Assembly: GCA_964547995.1 (NCBI GenBank) | Contig: CAZJRB010000065.1 | Location: 1-42,176 of the forward strand | From: CAZJRB01 sp964547995 | GTDB lineage: Bacteria; Planctomycetota; Planctomycetia; Pirellulales; Thermoguttaceae | Reading direction: 5' to 3' | DNA: 42,176 nucleotides | Shown here: positions 1 through 7,894 of the stretch, in pieces | Layout: the number at the start of each line of letters is the position of its first letter | Position numbering within the stretch: the first letter of the stretch is position 1 | Program-made: the position numbers and the translations under genes | The notes under the pieces: model-generated | Told to the model about the DNA's origin: nothing | The model's database searches: none | Seen by the model: only the letters and a program-made list of their open reading frames with translations

Positions 1-369
1 CGAATTCTAACAAAACCACCTCAAACCACCGACACTAAATTCCCGCACGATGCTAACAAGGAATATGCCGTGGGAACGGGCAGCGTGGTGTCGAACATTG
101 CCCAACCCCCCGCCTTCCTCTGCCGAACGGCGGTTGAACTGAAAGTGGACGGGCTGGAGGACTGGGACACCCATACCTACCGCCGGGGCCAGAGATGTGG
201 GTTCCACAGCAGTTACGTCCTCGGCGACATGCACGAGCACTTCGACGCCTTCGGGCAACTGGCCGGTGTCAAGATCAGTCCCGCTGTGCAAGCGAAGGCT
301 CCGAGCGAGCCGGGCGCGCCGATCCTGTCGATGCTCCCGAAGAAGCCGCATTCCTGTTCCTGCTGTTGA
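1..369 (+). CDS. C-terminal fragment of an unrecognised protein
   Basis: The first frame is open from base 1 to a TGA at 367-369, so the 5' part lies outside the window. About 122 residues are visible. I do not recognise the family. The fragment is soluble-looking, with a stretch rich in His and aromatic residues (HSSYVLGDMHEHFDAFG) and a short Cys-rich tail (HSCSCC). A start at 70 is possible, but the upstream codons read as normal protein, so a gene running in from outside is more likely. Whether it is intact or a relic cannot be judged. The base composition resembles the neighbours. Confidence 0.4.
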   Translation, partial: RILTKPPQTTDTKFPHDANKEYAVGTGSVVSNIAQPPAFLCRTAVELKVDGLEDWDTHTYRRGQRCGFHSSYVLGDMHEHFDAFGQLAGVKISPAVQAKAPSEPGAPILSMLPKKPHSCSCC

Positions 370-443
370 AGGTGAGACTTCGGAAGGAGCCTCTCCAGAA
401 ACCCGTCGTATGGGATGCCACGGGCACTACTCCGGCCCGAGTT

Positions 444-510
444 CGTATTCGGGCCAACGGTCGGTCACGAGTTGCGGATTTCGGCGGGCATGGTTGCCGG
501 CCGCGGCCAA
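444..510 (-). pseudogene. Relic copy of the 3' end of ubiD
   Basis: On the minus strand this segment reads like the last 20 or so codons of the UbiD-family gene at 872-2353. The peptide QLVTDRWPEY occurs in both, and the DNA of 444-510 aligns with 892-958 at roughly 85 percent, counted by eye. A one-base deletion near 472 breaks the frame, so it is not translated as in the parent. It was left by duplication or by decay of a second ubiD copy. The small gene at 599-823 lies between the two ubiD ends. Confidence 0.6.
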
Positions 511-539
511 GAGGGGCAAGATCTCGCTTGAAATGAGTG

Positions 540-567
540 TTGCATCGCGCGTACATCTTGGTATGAT
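540..567 (+). promoter_or_regulatory. Possible promoter of the small gene at 599
   Basis: TTGCAT at 540-545 and TATGAT at 562-567 are separated by 16 bases, and the latter ends about 30 bases before the ATG at 599. This is pattern matching only. Confidence 0.3.
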
Positions 568-598
568 TGTAGAAGCGGGGAGGCAAGGGAGACAGCCT

Positions 599-823
599 AT
601 GATAACCGACACAGAAGTACGAACAAACGGCCTTCGCGCATTGGTCGACGCCTTGGGGCCCGTTGACGCTGAAAGGTTTGTCGCCCTGATCTTGAGAGAG
701 CCTTTCGACTATACGAAATGGCAGAGACAACTCTGGCCCGATAGATCCGTCCACGAAATAAGCAAAGCCGCTATGGAATTGCGGACGGCGTCGCCGGACA
801 AAGCCATCAAAGACGACCAGTAA
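599..823 (+). CDS. Small conserved protein, 74 aa, function unknown
   Basis: The ATG at 599 follows a GGGAG-type ribosome site by a few bases, and a TAA ends the frame at 821-823. The protein begins MITDTEVRTNGLRALVDALG and has the core FVALILREPFDYTKW followed by a short helix (VHEISKAAMELR). This pattern is familiar from short uncharacterised bacterial proteins, some of which I remember as possible antitoxin-like partners, but no toxin gene is adjacent. An upstream start at 197 in the same frame would read through the ubiD relic and has no ribosome site, so it was not used. The gene sits as a small insert between the ubiD relic and the intact ubiD. Confidence 0.6.
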   Translation: MITDTEVRTNGLRALVDALGPVDAERFVALILREPFDYTKWQRQLWPDRSVHEISKAAMELRTASPDKAIKDDQ

Positions 824-871
824 GAGCGGCCGTGTAGGAACGCGTCGACGCAGAAGCCGGAACCCGCAACC

Positions 872-2353
872 TCACTCTAACGCTTCGAGGCCGTATTCGG
901 GCCAGCGGTCGGTTACTAACTGGCGGATTTCGGCGGGCATGGTTGCCGGTTGGGGCCAGGTCGCGGCGTGCTCGCCGGGCAGCTTGCGGGTGGCGTCCAG
1001 CGCGGTTTGGTGAGAGAGGTCGCCGGGGAGCGTTGTGGGGTCGGTTGGGTCGGGCGGGCCTTGGTACGAGATAACGTCCCGGGCGGGGTGGACGTTGTTG
1101 TTGATCGCTGAAAGGACCGCCGCGTCGTCGCGAACGTCTACGTCGTCGTCGACGAGCACCAGGAGCTTCGCCCGCTGAAACGCCGGCAGGCTCCAGGCGA
1201 CTTGGGCGGCGCGGCGGGCCTGGCCGAGGTATGTCTTGTGGATTGCAAGGACGGCCGACTGCCCCGGCGCCGTAAACATCGGCAGGTGGAAATCGACAAG
1301 CCCGGGCAACGAGGTTCTTATCAGCGGCACGAACATCCGCCCAAGCGTCTGCGCAATGACGCCGGCTTCATGCGGAGGGCGGCCGGGGACCATCGCCGGG
1401 AAGACGGGGTTCGCGCGGTGGGTGATCGCCGTGACTTCGGCGACCGGCATCAGCCGAGGCCGGCTGCAACTGCCCGAAAGCGTCGCCAGCGGGCCGATCT
1501 CCTGCGGCGGCTCGGCCGGGTCGATATGGCCCTCGATCACGATCTCCGCGTCGGCCGGCGCCATCAGATCGACGTTGCGACACGCAACCACGTCGAGCGG
1601 CCTTTCGCGCAACAGCCCCGCCAGTGTGGGAACATCCGCCGCCGCCGGCACGGGAGCCATCGCCGCCAGCAGCAGGGCCGGGTCGCCGCCCAGGCTGATC
1701 GCAACCGGCATCTTCTCGCCGCGGCTGCGATACTCGATCAGCAGCCGCGCCGGCTCTTCGTCGTCGGCCCATGCAATCGCCAAGGAGTTGCGCCCGAGCA
1801 CCGGTACGTCCCAGCGGCCGGCCACCGGGCGGTGTGTGTCGGCATCGGCGGTGAAAACTACGCCGGCGGTGATGGTGCGTCCCGGTTCGTCCGGGGCCGA
1901 TTGCAGAGCCGGTAACTCGCCCAGATCGACGTCGCCGCCCAGCCGGACGATCTGCTGGCAGGGGGCCGACTTGACCCGCCGCGGCGGAACCTTGCCGAGC
2001 GCCGCGACGTGCGGGGCCGTCTTGAGCCGCTCGAACCACCCCTCCGGCTCCGCCGGTTCGGTCAACAGGGCAAGCCGTTCGACAATCTCCTTAGGCGAAG
2101 CAACTCCCAACGCTTCGCACACGCGAGACTCACTGGCCAGCAGGTTGGCAAGCAGCGGGATGTCGTGCCCGGTGGGATTCCCGAAGAGCAGGGCGGGGCC
2201 GGCGGACGGCACACGGAGTGTGCCTGCTACTTTGATCGACCGGGCCGAGATCTCGGCCGCTTCCAGCACCGGATCGACGGCCGCCTCCACCCGGACCATC
2301 TCGCCCGCACGGGCAAGCTGTTCCAGAAAATCGGCAAGGGAGCGATAGGACAT
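872..2353 (-). CDS. ubiD: UbiD-family decarboxylase (prenylated-FMN type)
   Basis: The product is 493 residues, normal for UbiD. Members use prenylated FMN to decarboxylate aromatic or unsaturated acids, as in ubiquinone or menaquinone synthesis. The mid-region EIVIEGHIDP followed by QEIGP matches the conserved acidic segment of the active site. ITHRANPVFPAMVPGRPPHE and VLVDDDVDVRD are also family hallmarks. The start at 2353 gives MSYRSLADFLEQL, typical for the family; the frame extends 17 codons further without homology. No UbiX gene lies nearby, so the substrate is undetermined. Bases 2202-2233, encoding VAGTLRVPSAG, are a dispersed palindromic repeat lying in frame, at a place where relatives usually have a short variable linker. 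Confidence 0.88.
   Translation of the reverse strand: MSYRSLADFLEQLARAGEMVRVEAAVDPVLEAAEISARSIKVAGTLRVPSAGPALLFGNPTGHDIPLLANLLASESRVCEALGVASPKEIVERLALLTEPAEPEGWFERLKTAPHVAALGKVPPRRVKSAPCQQIVRLGGDVDLGELPALQSAPDEPGRTITAGVVFTADADTHRPVAGRWDVPVLGRNSLAIAWADDEEPARLLIEYRSRGEKMPVAISLGGDPALLLAAMAPVPAAADVPTLAGLLRERPLDVVACRNVDLMAPADAEIVIEGHIDPAEPPQEIGPLATLSGSCSRPRLMPVAEVTAITHRANPVFPAMVPGRPPHEAGVIAQTLGRMFVPLIRTSLPGLVDFHLPMFTAPGQSAVLAIHKTYLGQARRAAQVAWSLPAFQRAKLLVLVDDDVDVRDDAAVLSAINNNVHPARDVISYQGPPDPTDPTTLPGDLSHQTALDATRKLPGEHAATWPQPATMPAEIRQLVTDRWPEYGLEALE
2202..2233. repeat. 32-base dispersed palindromic repeat inside ubiD
   Basis: The core is GGCACAC, then GGA, then GTGTGCC. The whole 32-base unit is found again, with no mismatch and in inverse orientation, at 28555-28586 between wspC and wspB. 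Here it is read in frame by ubiD. Confidence 0.8.
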
Positions 2354-2502
2354 GGGGCCGATTGTACGGGCAAATCCCCCTGCTGGGAAGTCGTACTCGG
2401 GCAATCCCTGTCGGCATCGGGCCCGAAGTGGCGATTTTTTCGCTTGTCGATTGCCGCAACTCTAATAAGAATAACTGGTAGAGGCTTGCATTTGGGCGCC
2501 AT

Positions 2503-2587
2503 GGGTGCCATGGCCACGCTTGCGTGGCCATGTGGCCGCTGTTCCGGGACTTACGACACTGCCTACGCAAGTGTGGATATGGCACCC
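2503..2587. repeat. Nested inverted repeat before comB
   Basis: A perfect 9-base inverted repeat (ATGGCCACG at 2510-2518, CGTGGCCAT at 2523-2531) lies inside a larger one: 2503-2521 pairs with 2569-2587 at 16 of 19 positions. The gap between ubiD and comB (2354-2625) holds no other feature I can support. The structure looks like a remnant of a small hairpin element and could form a hairpin in transcripts. Confidence 0.6.
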
Positions 2588-2625
2588 GGCCAACTTTTCC
2601 TAACCGATACGGGTCAAATTTTCCA

Positions 2626-3396
2626 ATGCCGCCGACGCTTAATGTCTACGCCCTGCCCGAACTCGCCGAGCCGGAAGAGCTGGCCGGCGGTATCGCGGTG
2701 GTGATCGACGTGCTTCGGGCGTCGACAACGATCGTTTATGCCTTGGAGGCGGGCGCCAGGGAAGTCATCCCGGTGGTCAAGGTCGATCAGGCGCGAGAAA
2801 TTGCCGAGCAATTCCCACCCGACGAGGTCGTGCTCGGCGGCGAGCGGAACGGGCTGCGGATCGAGGGGTTCGAGCTGGGTAATTCACCCACCGAATACGC
2901 GGCCAGCCGCGTCGCGCGGAGAACGGTCGTCTTCACGACCACCAACGGCACACGGGCCATGCACCGCGCCCGGGCCGCCGAGCGAATCCTCATCGGTGCG
3001 TTCGTCAACGCGACCGCCATCGTCGAGGAGCTGGTTGACCAGGAACAAATCCACCTGATCTGTTCGGGCACCCGGGGAGAGGCCGGCCAGGACGATCTCC
3101 TGCTGGCGGGCATGCTCGTCGAGCGGATCCGCCAGCGCGGCGGGTTGGTCTACGAGCAGAACGCCCGGGCCATCAGCACCCGCCAGACGTGGCTCGAGGC
3201 ATTTGCCTTGCCCCAGGCCCTTGGGGGCGAGCCGCTTCAGCCCGAACGACTGGCCGAGCAGCTCCGCAAGAGTATCGGCGGGCGGAACCTCGCCCGGATC
3301 GGACTGGAGGCTGACATACTCGCCGCCGCCGGCATCGATCTCTTCCGCGGCGTGCCGGAGTTCGACCCCGAAAAGTCGCGGATTCGGTTGGTCTGA
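2626..3396 (+). CDS. comB: 2-phosphosulfolactate phosphatase-like protein (ComB family)
   Basis: The 256-residue product matches the ComB family in length and motifs: VVIDVLRASTTIVYALEAGA near residue 25, then FTTTNGTRAM and ICSGTRGEAGQDD. In methanogens ComB removes phosphate from 2-phosphosulfolactate on the way to coenzyme M, with Mg2+. Many bacteria, including planctomycetes, carry ComB without an obvious coenzyme M pathway, and no comA or comC is seen here, so the substrate in this organism is open. The start at 2626 was chosen because homology begins there; the frame runs 34 codons further upstream through the inverted-repeat element. Confidence 0.85.
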   Translation: MPPTLNVYALPELAEPEELAGGIAVVIDVLRASTTIVYALEAGAREVIPVVKVDQAREIAEQFPPDEVVLGGERNGLRIEGFELGNSPTEYAASRVARRTVVFTTTNGTRAMHRARAAERILIGAFVNATAIVEELVDQEQIHLICSGTRGEAGQDDLLLAGMLVERIRQRGGLVYEQNARAISTRQTWLEAFALPQALGGEPLQPERLAEQLRKSIGGRNLARIGLEADILAAAGIDLFRGVPEFDPEKSRIRLV

Positions 3397-3413
3397 GTGA
3401 GTAGCGGAGTGGG

Positions 3414-3518
3414 TAGTGGATAGTGGATAGTGGATAGTGGATAGTGGATTCCGTGTAAGAAGCTTCCCTCTTCCCTCTTCCCTCTGTCGACTGTCCACTG
3501 TCCTCTGTCCACTGTCCA
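3414..3518. repeat. Heptamer repeat cluster between comB and rnhA
   Basis: Five exact copies of TAGTGGA fill 3414-3448. Three copies of TTCCCTC fill 3464-3484, and four copies of CTGTCC(A/T) fill 3491-3518. The outer arrays are near inverse complements (TGGATAG against TGGACAG), so a transcript could fold into a long hairpin with G-U pairs. The cluster sits between convergent genes and could act as a bidirectional terminator. Confidence 0.8.
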
Positions 3519-3983
3519 CTACAAATACTTCTGATACGCGGCGACAGCGAGCGTATCGCAGCGTTCGTTCTCCACGTGGCCGCTGTGGCCGCGGATGTGG
3601 GTGACGGTGACGTCGTGGGTGGCGAGCAACTCGTCGAGCCGTTGCCAGAGGTCGACGTTTTTCACTTCGAGCCATTTGCCCTTCTGGCGTCGTCGCCAGC
3701 CGTTCTTCTTCCACTTGGGCATCCACTCGTTGAGCCCCTTCAGGACGTAGGTGCTGTCGGAGACCAGCTCGACGCGTGTGGGGCGTTTCAGTGCTTCGAG
3801 GCCGCGGATGACGGCCATCATTTCCATGCGGTTGTTGGTGGTCTCCCGCTCGCCGCCCGATTGGTCCTTCTCTTTTCCCGAAGCGGGGTGTTTGAGGATA
3901 TAGGCCCAGCCGCCGGGACCCGGGTTGCCGCTGCAGGCGCCGTCGGTGTAGAGAATGACTTCGGGCTCTTCTCGGAATGGCAT
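3519..3983 (-). CDS. rnhA: Ribonuclease HI
   Basis: The product is 154 residues, against 155 in E. coli RNase HI, which cleaves the RNA strand of RNA-DNA hybrids. All four acidic catalytic residues are visible: D14 in LYTDGACSGNPG, E54 in NNRMEMMAVI, D76 in LVSDSTYV and D143 in ENERCDTLA. The basic handle region (WKKNGWRRRQKGKW) is present, as in the E. coli enzyme. The start at 3983 gives the canonical length. The frame continues 53 codons upstream with no family resemblance. The gene converges on comB and is divergent from the lipoprotein gene at 4210. Confidence 0.95.
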   Translation of the reverse strand: MPFREEPEVILYTDGACSGNPGPGGWAYILKHPASGKEKDQSGGERETTNNRMEMMAVIRGLEALKRPTRVELVSDSTYVLKGLNEWMPKWKKNGWRRRQKGKWLEVKNVDLWQRLDELLATHDVTVTHIRGHSGHVENERCDTLAVAAYQKYL

Positions 3984-4122
3984 CGTAAATGCAGCGGCGG
4001 CGAGGGCGGATTCGATCCAAGGGTCGATGGAAAAGCACCAAAATACCGCATTTCCTCTCAAGACGAAATCCCGCTGCTGCCTTACTGGTTGCCCACCCCC
4101 CAGTTCAACTAAACTATTCTCC

Positions 4123-4151
4123 TTGACGGCATTCCAGTACAAATAGATAAT
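4123..4151 (+). promoter_or_regulatory. Likely promoter of the lipoprotein-DUF1559 pair
   Basis: TTGACG at 4123-4128 and GATAAT at 4146-4151 are 17 bases apart, a good sigma-70 match, about 60 bases before the ATG at 4210. Confidence 0.5.
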
Positions 4152-4209
4152 GACAATAGATTATTGGGGTATTGGGTAGTGTCTCGGCGTTTCGCCAAAG
4201 GATCGCTCC

Positions 4210-4665
4210 ATGACCTTCCACGCATTCAGCGGGATTCGGCTGTCACTCTCTGTTACGTTGGCGGGGTTGTTGCTGTTGGGTATGTGCGGCTGTTCCGACA
4301 ATCCCTTCGACATGGCGCCCGTTTCCGGCAAAGTCACCTACGACGACGGGTCGGTGATCCTCGCGGCCCGGATCAGGGTCCTGTTGTATCCCCAGGGCGG
4401 TGAGATCGACCTGAAGACCCACCCCAAGTTCGCTGCCGCCGAGGTCAACGTCGCCGACGGCACGTTCGCTTTTATGGAGACCTGGAAACCGAAAGACGGG
4501 GCGGTCGTCGGGCGGCACAAGGTCGCCATCATCAGCTACGACACCAAGGGAAGAGAGACCGACGCCGTACCCGCCAAATACCGAAAACCCGATACCAGCG
4601 GGGAAGAACGCGAGGTCAAATCGGGCCAGAACCATTTCGAATTCAAGGTCAAGAAACCTTCTTAA
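4210..4665 (+). CDS. Small lipoprotein with transthyretin-like fold, planctomycete type
   Basis: The product has 151 residues. A signal peptide with hydrophobic core LSVTLAGLLLLGMCGCS ends in a Cys-containing motif, so lipid attachment is likely, though MCGC is not an ideal lipobox. The mature part starts with PVSGKVTYDDGSVI, the opening strand of the carboxypeptidase-regulatory or transthyretin-like domains common in planctomycete lipoproteins, and ends FEFKVKKPS. An AAGGA ribosome site precedes the ATG. The DUF1559 gene follows after 19 bases, so the two are probably co-transcribed. Such pairs are frequent in planctomycetes, but their function is unknown. Confidence 0.75.
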   Translation: MTFHAFSGIRLSLSVTLAGLLLLGMCGCSDNPFDMAPVSGKVTYDDGSVILAARIRVLLYPQGGEIDLKTHPKFAAAEVNVADGTFAFMETWKPKDGAVVGRHKVAIISYDTKGRETDAVPAKYRKPDTSGEEREVKSGQNHFEFKVKKPS

Positions 4666-4684
4666 CACGAGGAGGGCACGCGTC

Positions 4685-5725
4685 ATGAACAAATCCCGTC
4701 AACCGGCAAGGGCCCGCGGCTTCACCTTGGTCGAGCTCCTGGTGGTTATCGCGATCATCTCGATCTTGATCGCGCTGTTGCTGCCGGCCGTGCAGGCCGC
4801 CCGAGAAGCGGCTCGCCGTGCAAAGTGCCAGAACAACCTGAAACAGGTTGCCCTGGGATTGCTGGAATACGAAGAATCGCGGGGTATCTTCCCTCCCGGC
4901 TCCGTATGGGATACGACCGTGGCCAGTGTCGATACAAGGGATGAATCGAAATTGCTCGAAAGCTGGGTTATCCTCATTCTCCCCTTTATCGAACAACAGG
5001 GTCTCGCCGACGCCTTCGTCCCGGACACGTATATCAGCGATGAAGTCAACAGGCAACCCCGAGGGGCGGAGATCCCATACATGCTGTGTCCCAGCGATGC
5101 CTACAACCGGGTGAAAATGAACGGCACCAGCGCAGGATCGGGGAGCGATACCTACGACCTGGGAGACGGCTGGGCACGAGGGAACTACGCCGCCAGCGCC
5201 GGATTGTTTACGATGTCGGGCGATATCGCCGATAAGCACTCCACCACCTGGTTCAACAACCCCACAAAACGGGGCGTCATGGCCGCCAACCATTCCCTCT
5301 GCATGGCCGAGATAAGGGACGGCGCCACAAACACCATACTCGCGGCCGAAATCCGCGCCGGGTTGACCGAATACGATACCAGAGGAACCTGGGCTATGGC
5401 CGGCGCTTGCGCAAGCACCTTGTATGCCTGTGGTGACGGAACCGACGATTCCGGACCCAACGCCGCCACCGGAAATCCCGACGACATGCGGAACTGCGAT
5501 AAGCTCCTGGCCGTGTATGACATCGACACCCTGAACTACCAGAGAATGGGCTGCTACCATTCCGCCAACAAGCAACAAACCGCAAGGAGCATGCACGAGG
5601 GAGGGGTCCACGTCGCCTTGGCCGACGGAACCGTCCAATGGATCAGCGATTTCATCGACCTCTACGTCTGGGACTACCTGATTTGCTCCGCCGACTATGA
5701 GCTGGTCCCCGCCGGGTCGTTCTAG
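4685..5725 (+). CDS. DUF1559 domain protein with type IV pilin-like N-terminus
   Basis: The protein has 346 residues. It opens with a prepilin cleavage and methylation motif (RGFTLVELLVVIAIISILIA, cleavage expected between G12 and F13, with E17 at position +5) and one hydrophobic helix, followed by LLPAVQAAREAARRAKCQNN, the hallmark of the DUF1559 family. Near the C-terminus HEGGVHVALADGTVQWIS is also typical (the H-X9-DG region). The family is greatly expanded in planctomycetes and is presumed to be surface-exposed after prepilin peptidase processing; its role is unproven. A strong GAGGAGG ribosome site lies at 4669-4675. Bases 5726-6069 downstream hold repeats only. Confidence 0.92.
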   Translation: MNKSRQPARARGFTLVELLVVIAIISILIALLLPAVQAAREAARRAKCQNNLKQVALGLLEYEESRGIFPPGSVWDTTVASVDTRDESKLLESWVILILPFIEQQGLADAFVPDTYISDEVNRQPRGAEIPYMLCPSDAYNRVKMNGTSAGSGSDTYDLGDGWARGNYAASAGLFTMSGDIADKHSTTWFNNPTKRGVMAANHSLCMAEIRDGATNTILAAEIRAGLTEYDTRGTWAMAGACASTLYACGDGTDDSGPNAATGNPDDMRNCDKLLAVYDIDTLNYQRMGCYHSANKQQTARSMHEGGVHVALADGTVQWISDFIDLYVWDYLICSADYELVPAGSF

Positions 5726-5741
5726 CGCAACGCTCGAACCA

Positions 5742-5764
5742 CTCACCACTCGCCATTCGCCGTT
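5742..5764. repeat. Short heptamer-type repeat
   Basis: Just after the DUF1559 gene the minus strand reads GTGG- and GCGA-type heptamers in phase, about three units. They resemble the units at 3414-3448 and 10547-10581. Confidence 0.45.
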
Positions 5765-5799
5765 GCCCCCGGGTGAATTCCGCGGACAGCATACTTCGT

Positions 5800-5937
5800 G
5801 GCGGCCGATAAATGACTTCCCGGATCCAAGAACAAAGAAGGGGGCACCTGCCCCCGGCTCATAACCGAACGAGCCAAGTGTCGGGGACGGGTGCCCCCTA
5901 CTTTCAATCCAAATCGGAAAGTTATTCTTCGGCCGCC
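5800..5937. repeat. Inverted-repeat element of about 140 bp
   Basis: Arms 5800-5820 and 5916-5937 are imperfect inverse complements, both carrying GGCGGCCGA. Inside is a second hairpin: 5839-5856 pairs with 5883-5899, both carrying a run around GGGTGCCCCCT or its complement, and GGCTC at 5856 pairs with GAGCC at 5871. The 30 bases 5828-5857 recur with one mismatch, inverted, at 28702-28731, and a relative of the right part lies at 19411-19440. It is probably a non-autonomous mobile repeat. The 344-base gap holds nothing else recognised. Confidence 0.6.
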
Positions 5938-6069
5938 CCTTAATTCTTCCGCGCAAGGAATTCCGGGATAACAAATTATTTGGCTGTGCGGGGTGGCGCG
6001 GCACGGCTTTTTGCGAAAAATCGATCGGATGGTTTGCAGAAAAGGAAGGAGGCTATTCGGCTCGGGCGA

Positions 6070-7851
6070 CTACTTCTCGGGTTTGTACCACTCGGCGCGG
6101 AGCCATTTGGTGACGACTTCGATGTCTTTGTCGCGGAGCGTCTCAGCGTAGGCCGGCATGCGGTCGTTGTTCTTGCCGTAGAACCGCTTGTCGGCGGGGT
6201 TGGCGATGATGCCGATGAGCCACTCCCGGGAGCCGTAGCCGGTCAGGTCGGGGGCGCCGCCGAGCTGGCCCTTCTCATGGAACTTGTGGCAATCGGTGCA
6301 ACCCCAATCGTCGGCGAGCAACTGCTTGCCTTCGGCGATCAGGTCGGCATCCTTCTTGTCGAGTGTGCTTTGCGATTCGAGATTTGCCTCGGCCGACAGG
6401 GCCATGACGACCTTTTGGACGTCTTCTTTTTCGTCGTCTTCGAGTTCGCTGAACGTCTCTTTGACGAATGCCGCCATGTCGCCGTTCTTGAACTTTGTGT
6501 TGCCGAAGTATTCCGCCGTCTTTATTTGTTCGGGGTCGAGCAGCCCGGCGATCCACTCGCGGGTGGCGAAGTTGTAGAGGTTGGGTGCGGAGGAGTCTTC
6601 GGACTTGATGCCCTTGCCATCGGCGTCGGTGTAGTCGTGGCAGCTTGCACAATCCTTGAAGATCTTGGGCCCTTGGGTCAGGGGGTCTTCCCGCAACAGC
6701 GTGAGTGCGCCGGTGGCGGGGATCCCCCTTGGGCTTTGGGCGAGGTACACGGCGCGATGGGCCTCTTGCCGTGCGGTGGCCAGCGCGTTCTGGTGGTCTT
6801 CATCGTGCCGGTCTTTGTGGAAGGAGTGGGCCGACAGGGCAAAGATCCCGACAAGGACAACGGCCGTGAAGCCGAGGTTGAAGCACTGGCCTTTGGTCGT
6901 GCGCCCGATCCACGGCATGGCGAGCACGATCAAGAACAGGATGCCCGGGATGACGAAGATCGGCAGGATGGCCCATTCGCCGGGGAACAGGTGCGAGAAC
7001 TCGTAGAGTCCGCGGAAGGCCCACTCGGGCCGGGCGGCGGGGAACTCGCCGCCGGGAGCAGCCGGGGCGCCAAGCTCGACGCCGCGGTGCGGGCCGGCCA
7101 CCCCGGGCTGGAACGCCAGAAACATCACCACGGCCAGCACGATTACCCAGGCCACGGCATCGAGCGCCGCCTGGTTTGGCCAGAAGGGTGACGCCTTGTC
7201 GCACGTTTCGGCTTCCCTTGTGCGCATGACGCGCAGCAGCAGGTTGTGCAGGATCCAGAGCACGAGGAACCCGCCGCCGAAGACGGCGATGTGGAGGACG
7301 AGGAACCGGGTCAAGGTCGCGTGGCCGAACTCGGGCCCCCCGGCCGCCAGCTTGTAGAGGTGGCCGCCCACCAGGGGCAACAGGTTGAGGAACTCGACAC
7401 GCACCTTCGTGCTCTCGCGGCTGTTGAGGTCCCAGGCCAAAAGGTCGCCGGTCAGCATCAGGCAGAGGCAGAAGATGCCCATCAGGGCCACGAGCCAGAA
7501 AAGCAACTCGCGCGGGGCCCGGTACGCGCGGGTGACGATCATCTGGAGCATGTAAATCCCAATCAGCACCAGCAGCACCTGGGCCGTGTAGTGGTGTACG
7601 GCGCGCAACAGCCATCCGCCGGGCACCTGATGTTGCAGGTGGTAGACGCTCTCCCAAGCGGTGTGGGCGCTGGGGCTGTAGTGCATCCACAACACTAACC
7701 CGGTGATGCCCTGGACCAGAAAGCAGAACAGGATGACGCCGGGCCAGATCTTCAACGGCGATGCGCCGCCGGGGATCGGAGTGTGAAAGTAGCAGCGCAC
7801 GGCCGAGCAAAGGCCGGTGCGGTCGTCCATCCAATCGAGCAAGGTCTTCAT
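6070..7851 (-). CDS. Cytochrome b fused to a di-haem cytochrome c (Rieske/cytochrome b complex)
   Basis: The product has 593 residues. Residues 1-345 form a complete cytochrome b: haem-ligand helices with H86 (RAVHHYTAQ) and H187/H202 (VLHIAVFG... WILHNLLL), and the quinol-site motif PEWA at 275-278. Residues 346-593 are periplasmic and carry two c-type haem motifs, CASCH (401-405) and CTDCH (518-522), with likely Met ligands in NGDMAAF and DRMPAYAE. It should oxidise quinol and pass electrons via the Rieske protein and its own haems. The Rieske gene ends 43 bases upstream on the same strand. The usual second His of helix B is Tyr100 (TAC on the coding strand), so one b haem may lack a ligand. 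No strong ribosome site is seen. Confidence 0.9.
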   Translation of the reverse strand: MKTLLDWMDDRTGLCSAVRCYFHTPIPGGASPLKIWPGVILFCFLVQGITGLVLWMHYSPSAHTAWESVYHLQHQVPGGWLLRAVHHYTAQVLLVLIGIYMLQMIVTRAYRAPRELLFWLVALMGIFCLCLMLTGDLLAWDLNSRESTKVRVEFLNLLPLVGGHLYKLAAGGPEFGHATLTRFLVLHIAVFGGGFLVLWILHNLLLRVMRTREAETCDKASPFWPNQAALDAVAWVIVLAVVMFLAFQPGVAGPHRGVELGAPAAPGGEFPAARPEWAFRGLYEFSHLFPGEWAILPIFVIPGILFLIVLAMPWIGRTTKGQCFNLGFTAVVLVGIFALSAHSFHKDRHDEDHQNALATARQEAHRAVYLAQSPRGIPATGALTLLREDPLTQGPKIFKDCASCHDYTDADGKGIKSEDSSAPNLYNFATREWIAGLLDPEQIKTAEYFGNTKFKNGDMAAFVKETFSELEDDEKEDVQKVVMALSAEANLESQSTLDKKDADLIAEGKQLLADDWGCTDCHKFHEKGQLGGAPDLTGYGSREWLIGIIANPADKRFYGKNNDRMPAYAETLRDKDIEVVTKWLRAEWYKPEK

Positions 7852-7894
7852 AAGGGGTAGACTCTTGTTTGCGGAAATGTTGTAGACAACGCTG

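Noticed and set aside
4685..5725. Calling the DUF1559 protein a type IV pilin.
   Set aside because: Only the first 35 residues are pilin-like. The rest belongs to the DUF1559 family, which has no proven pilus role.
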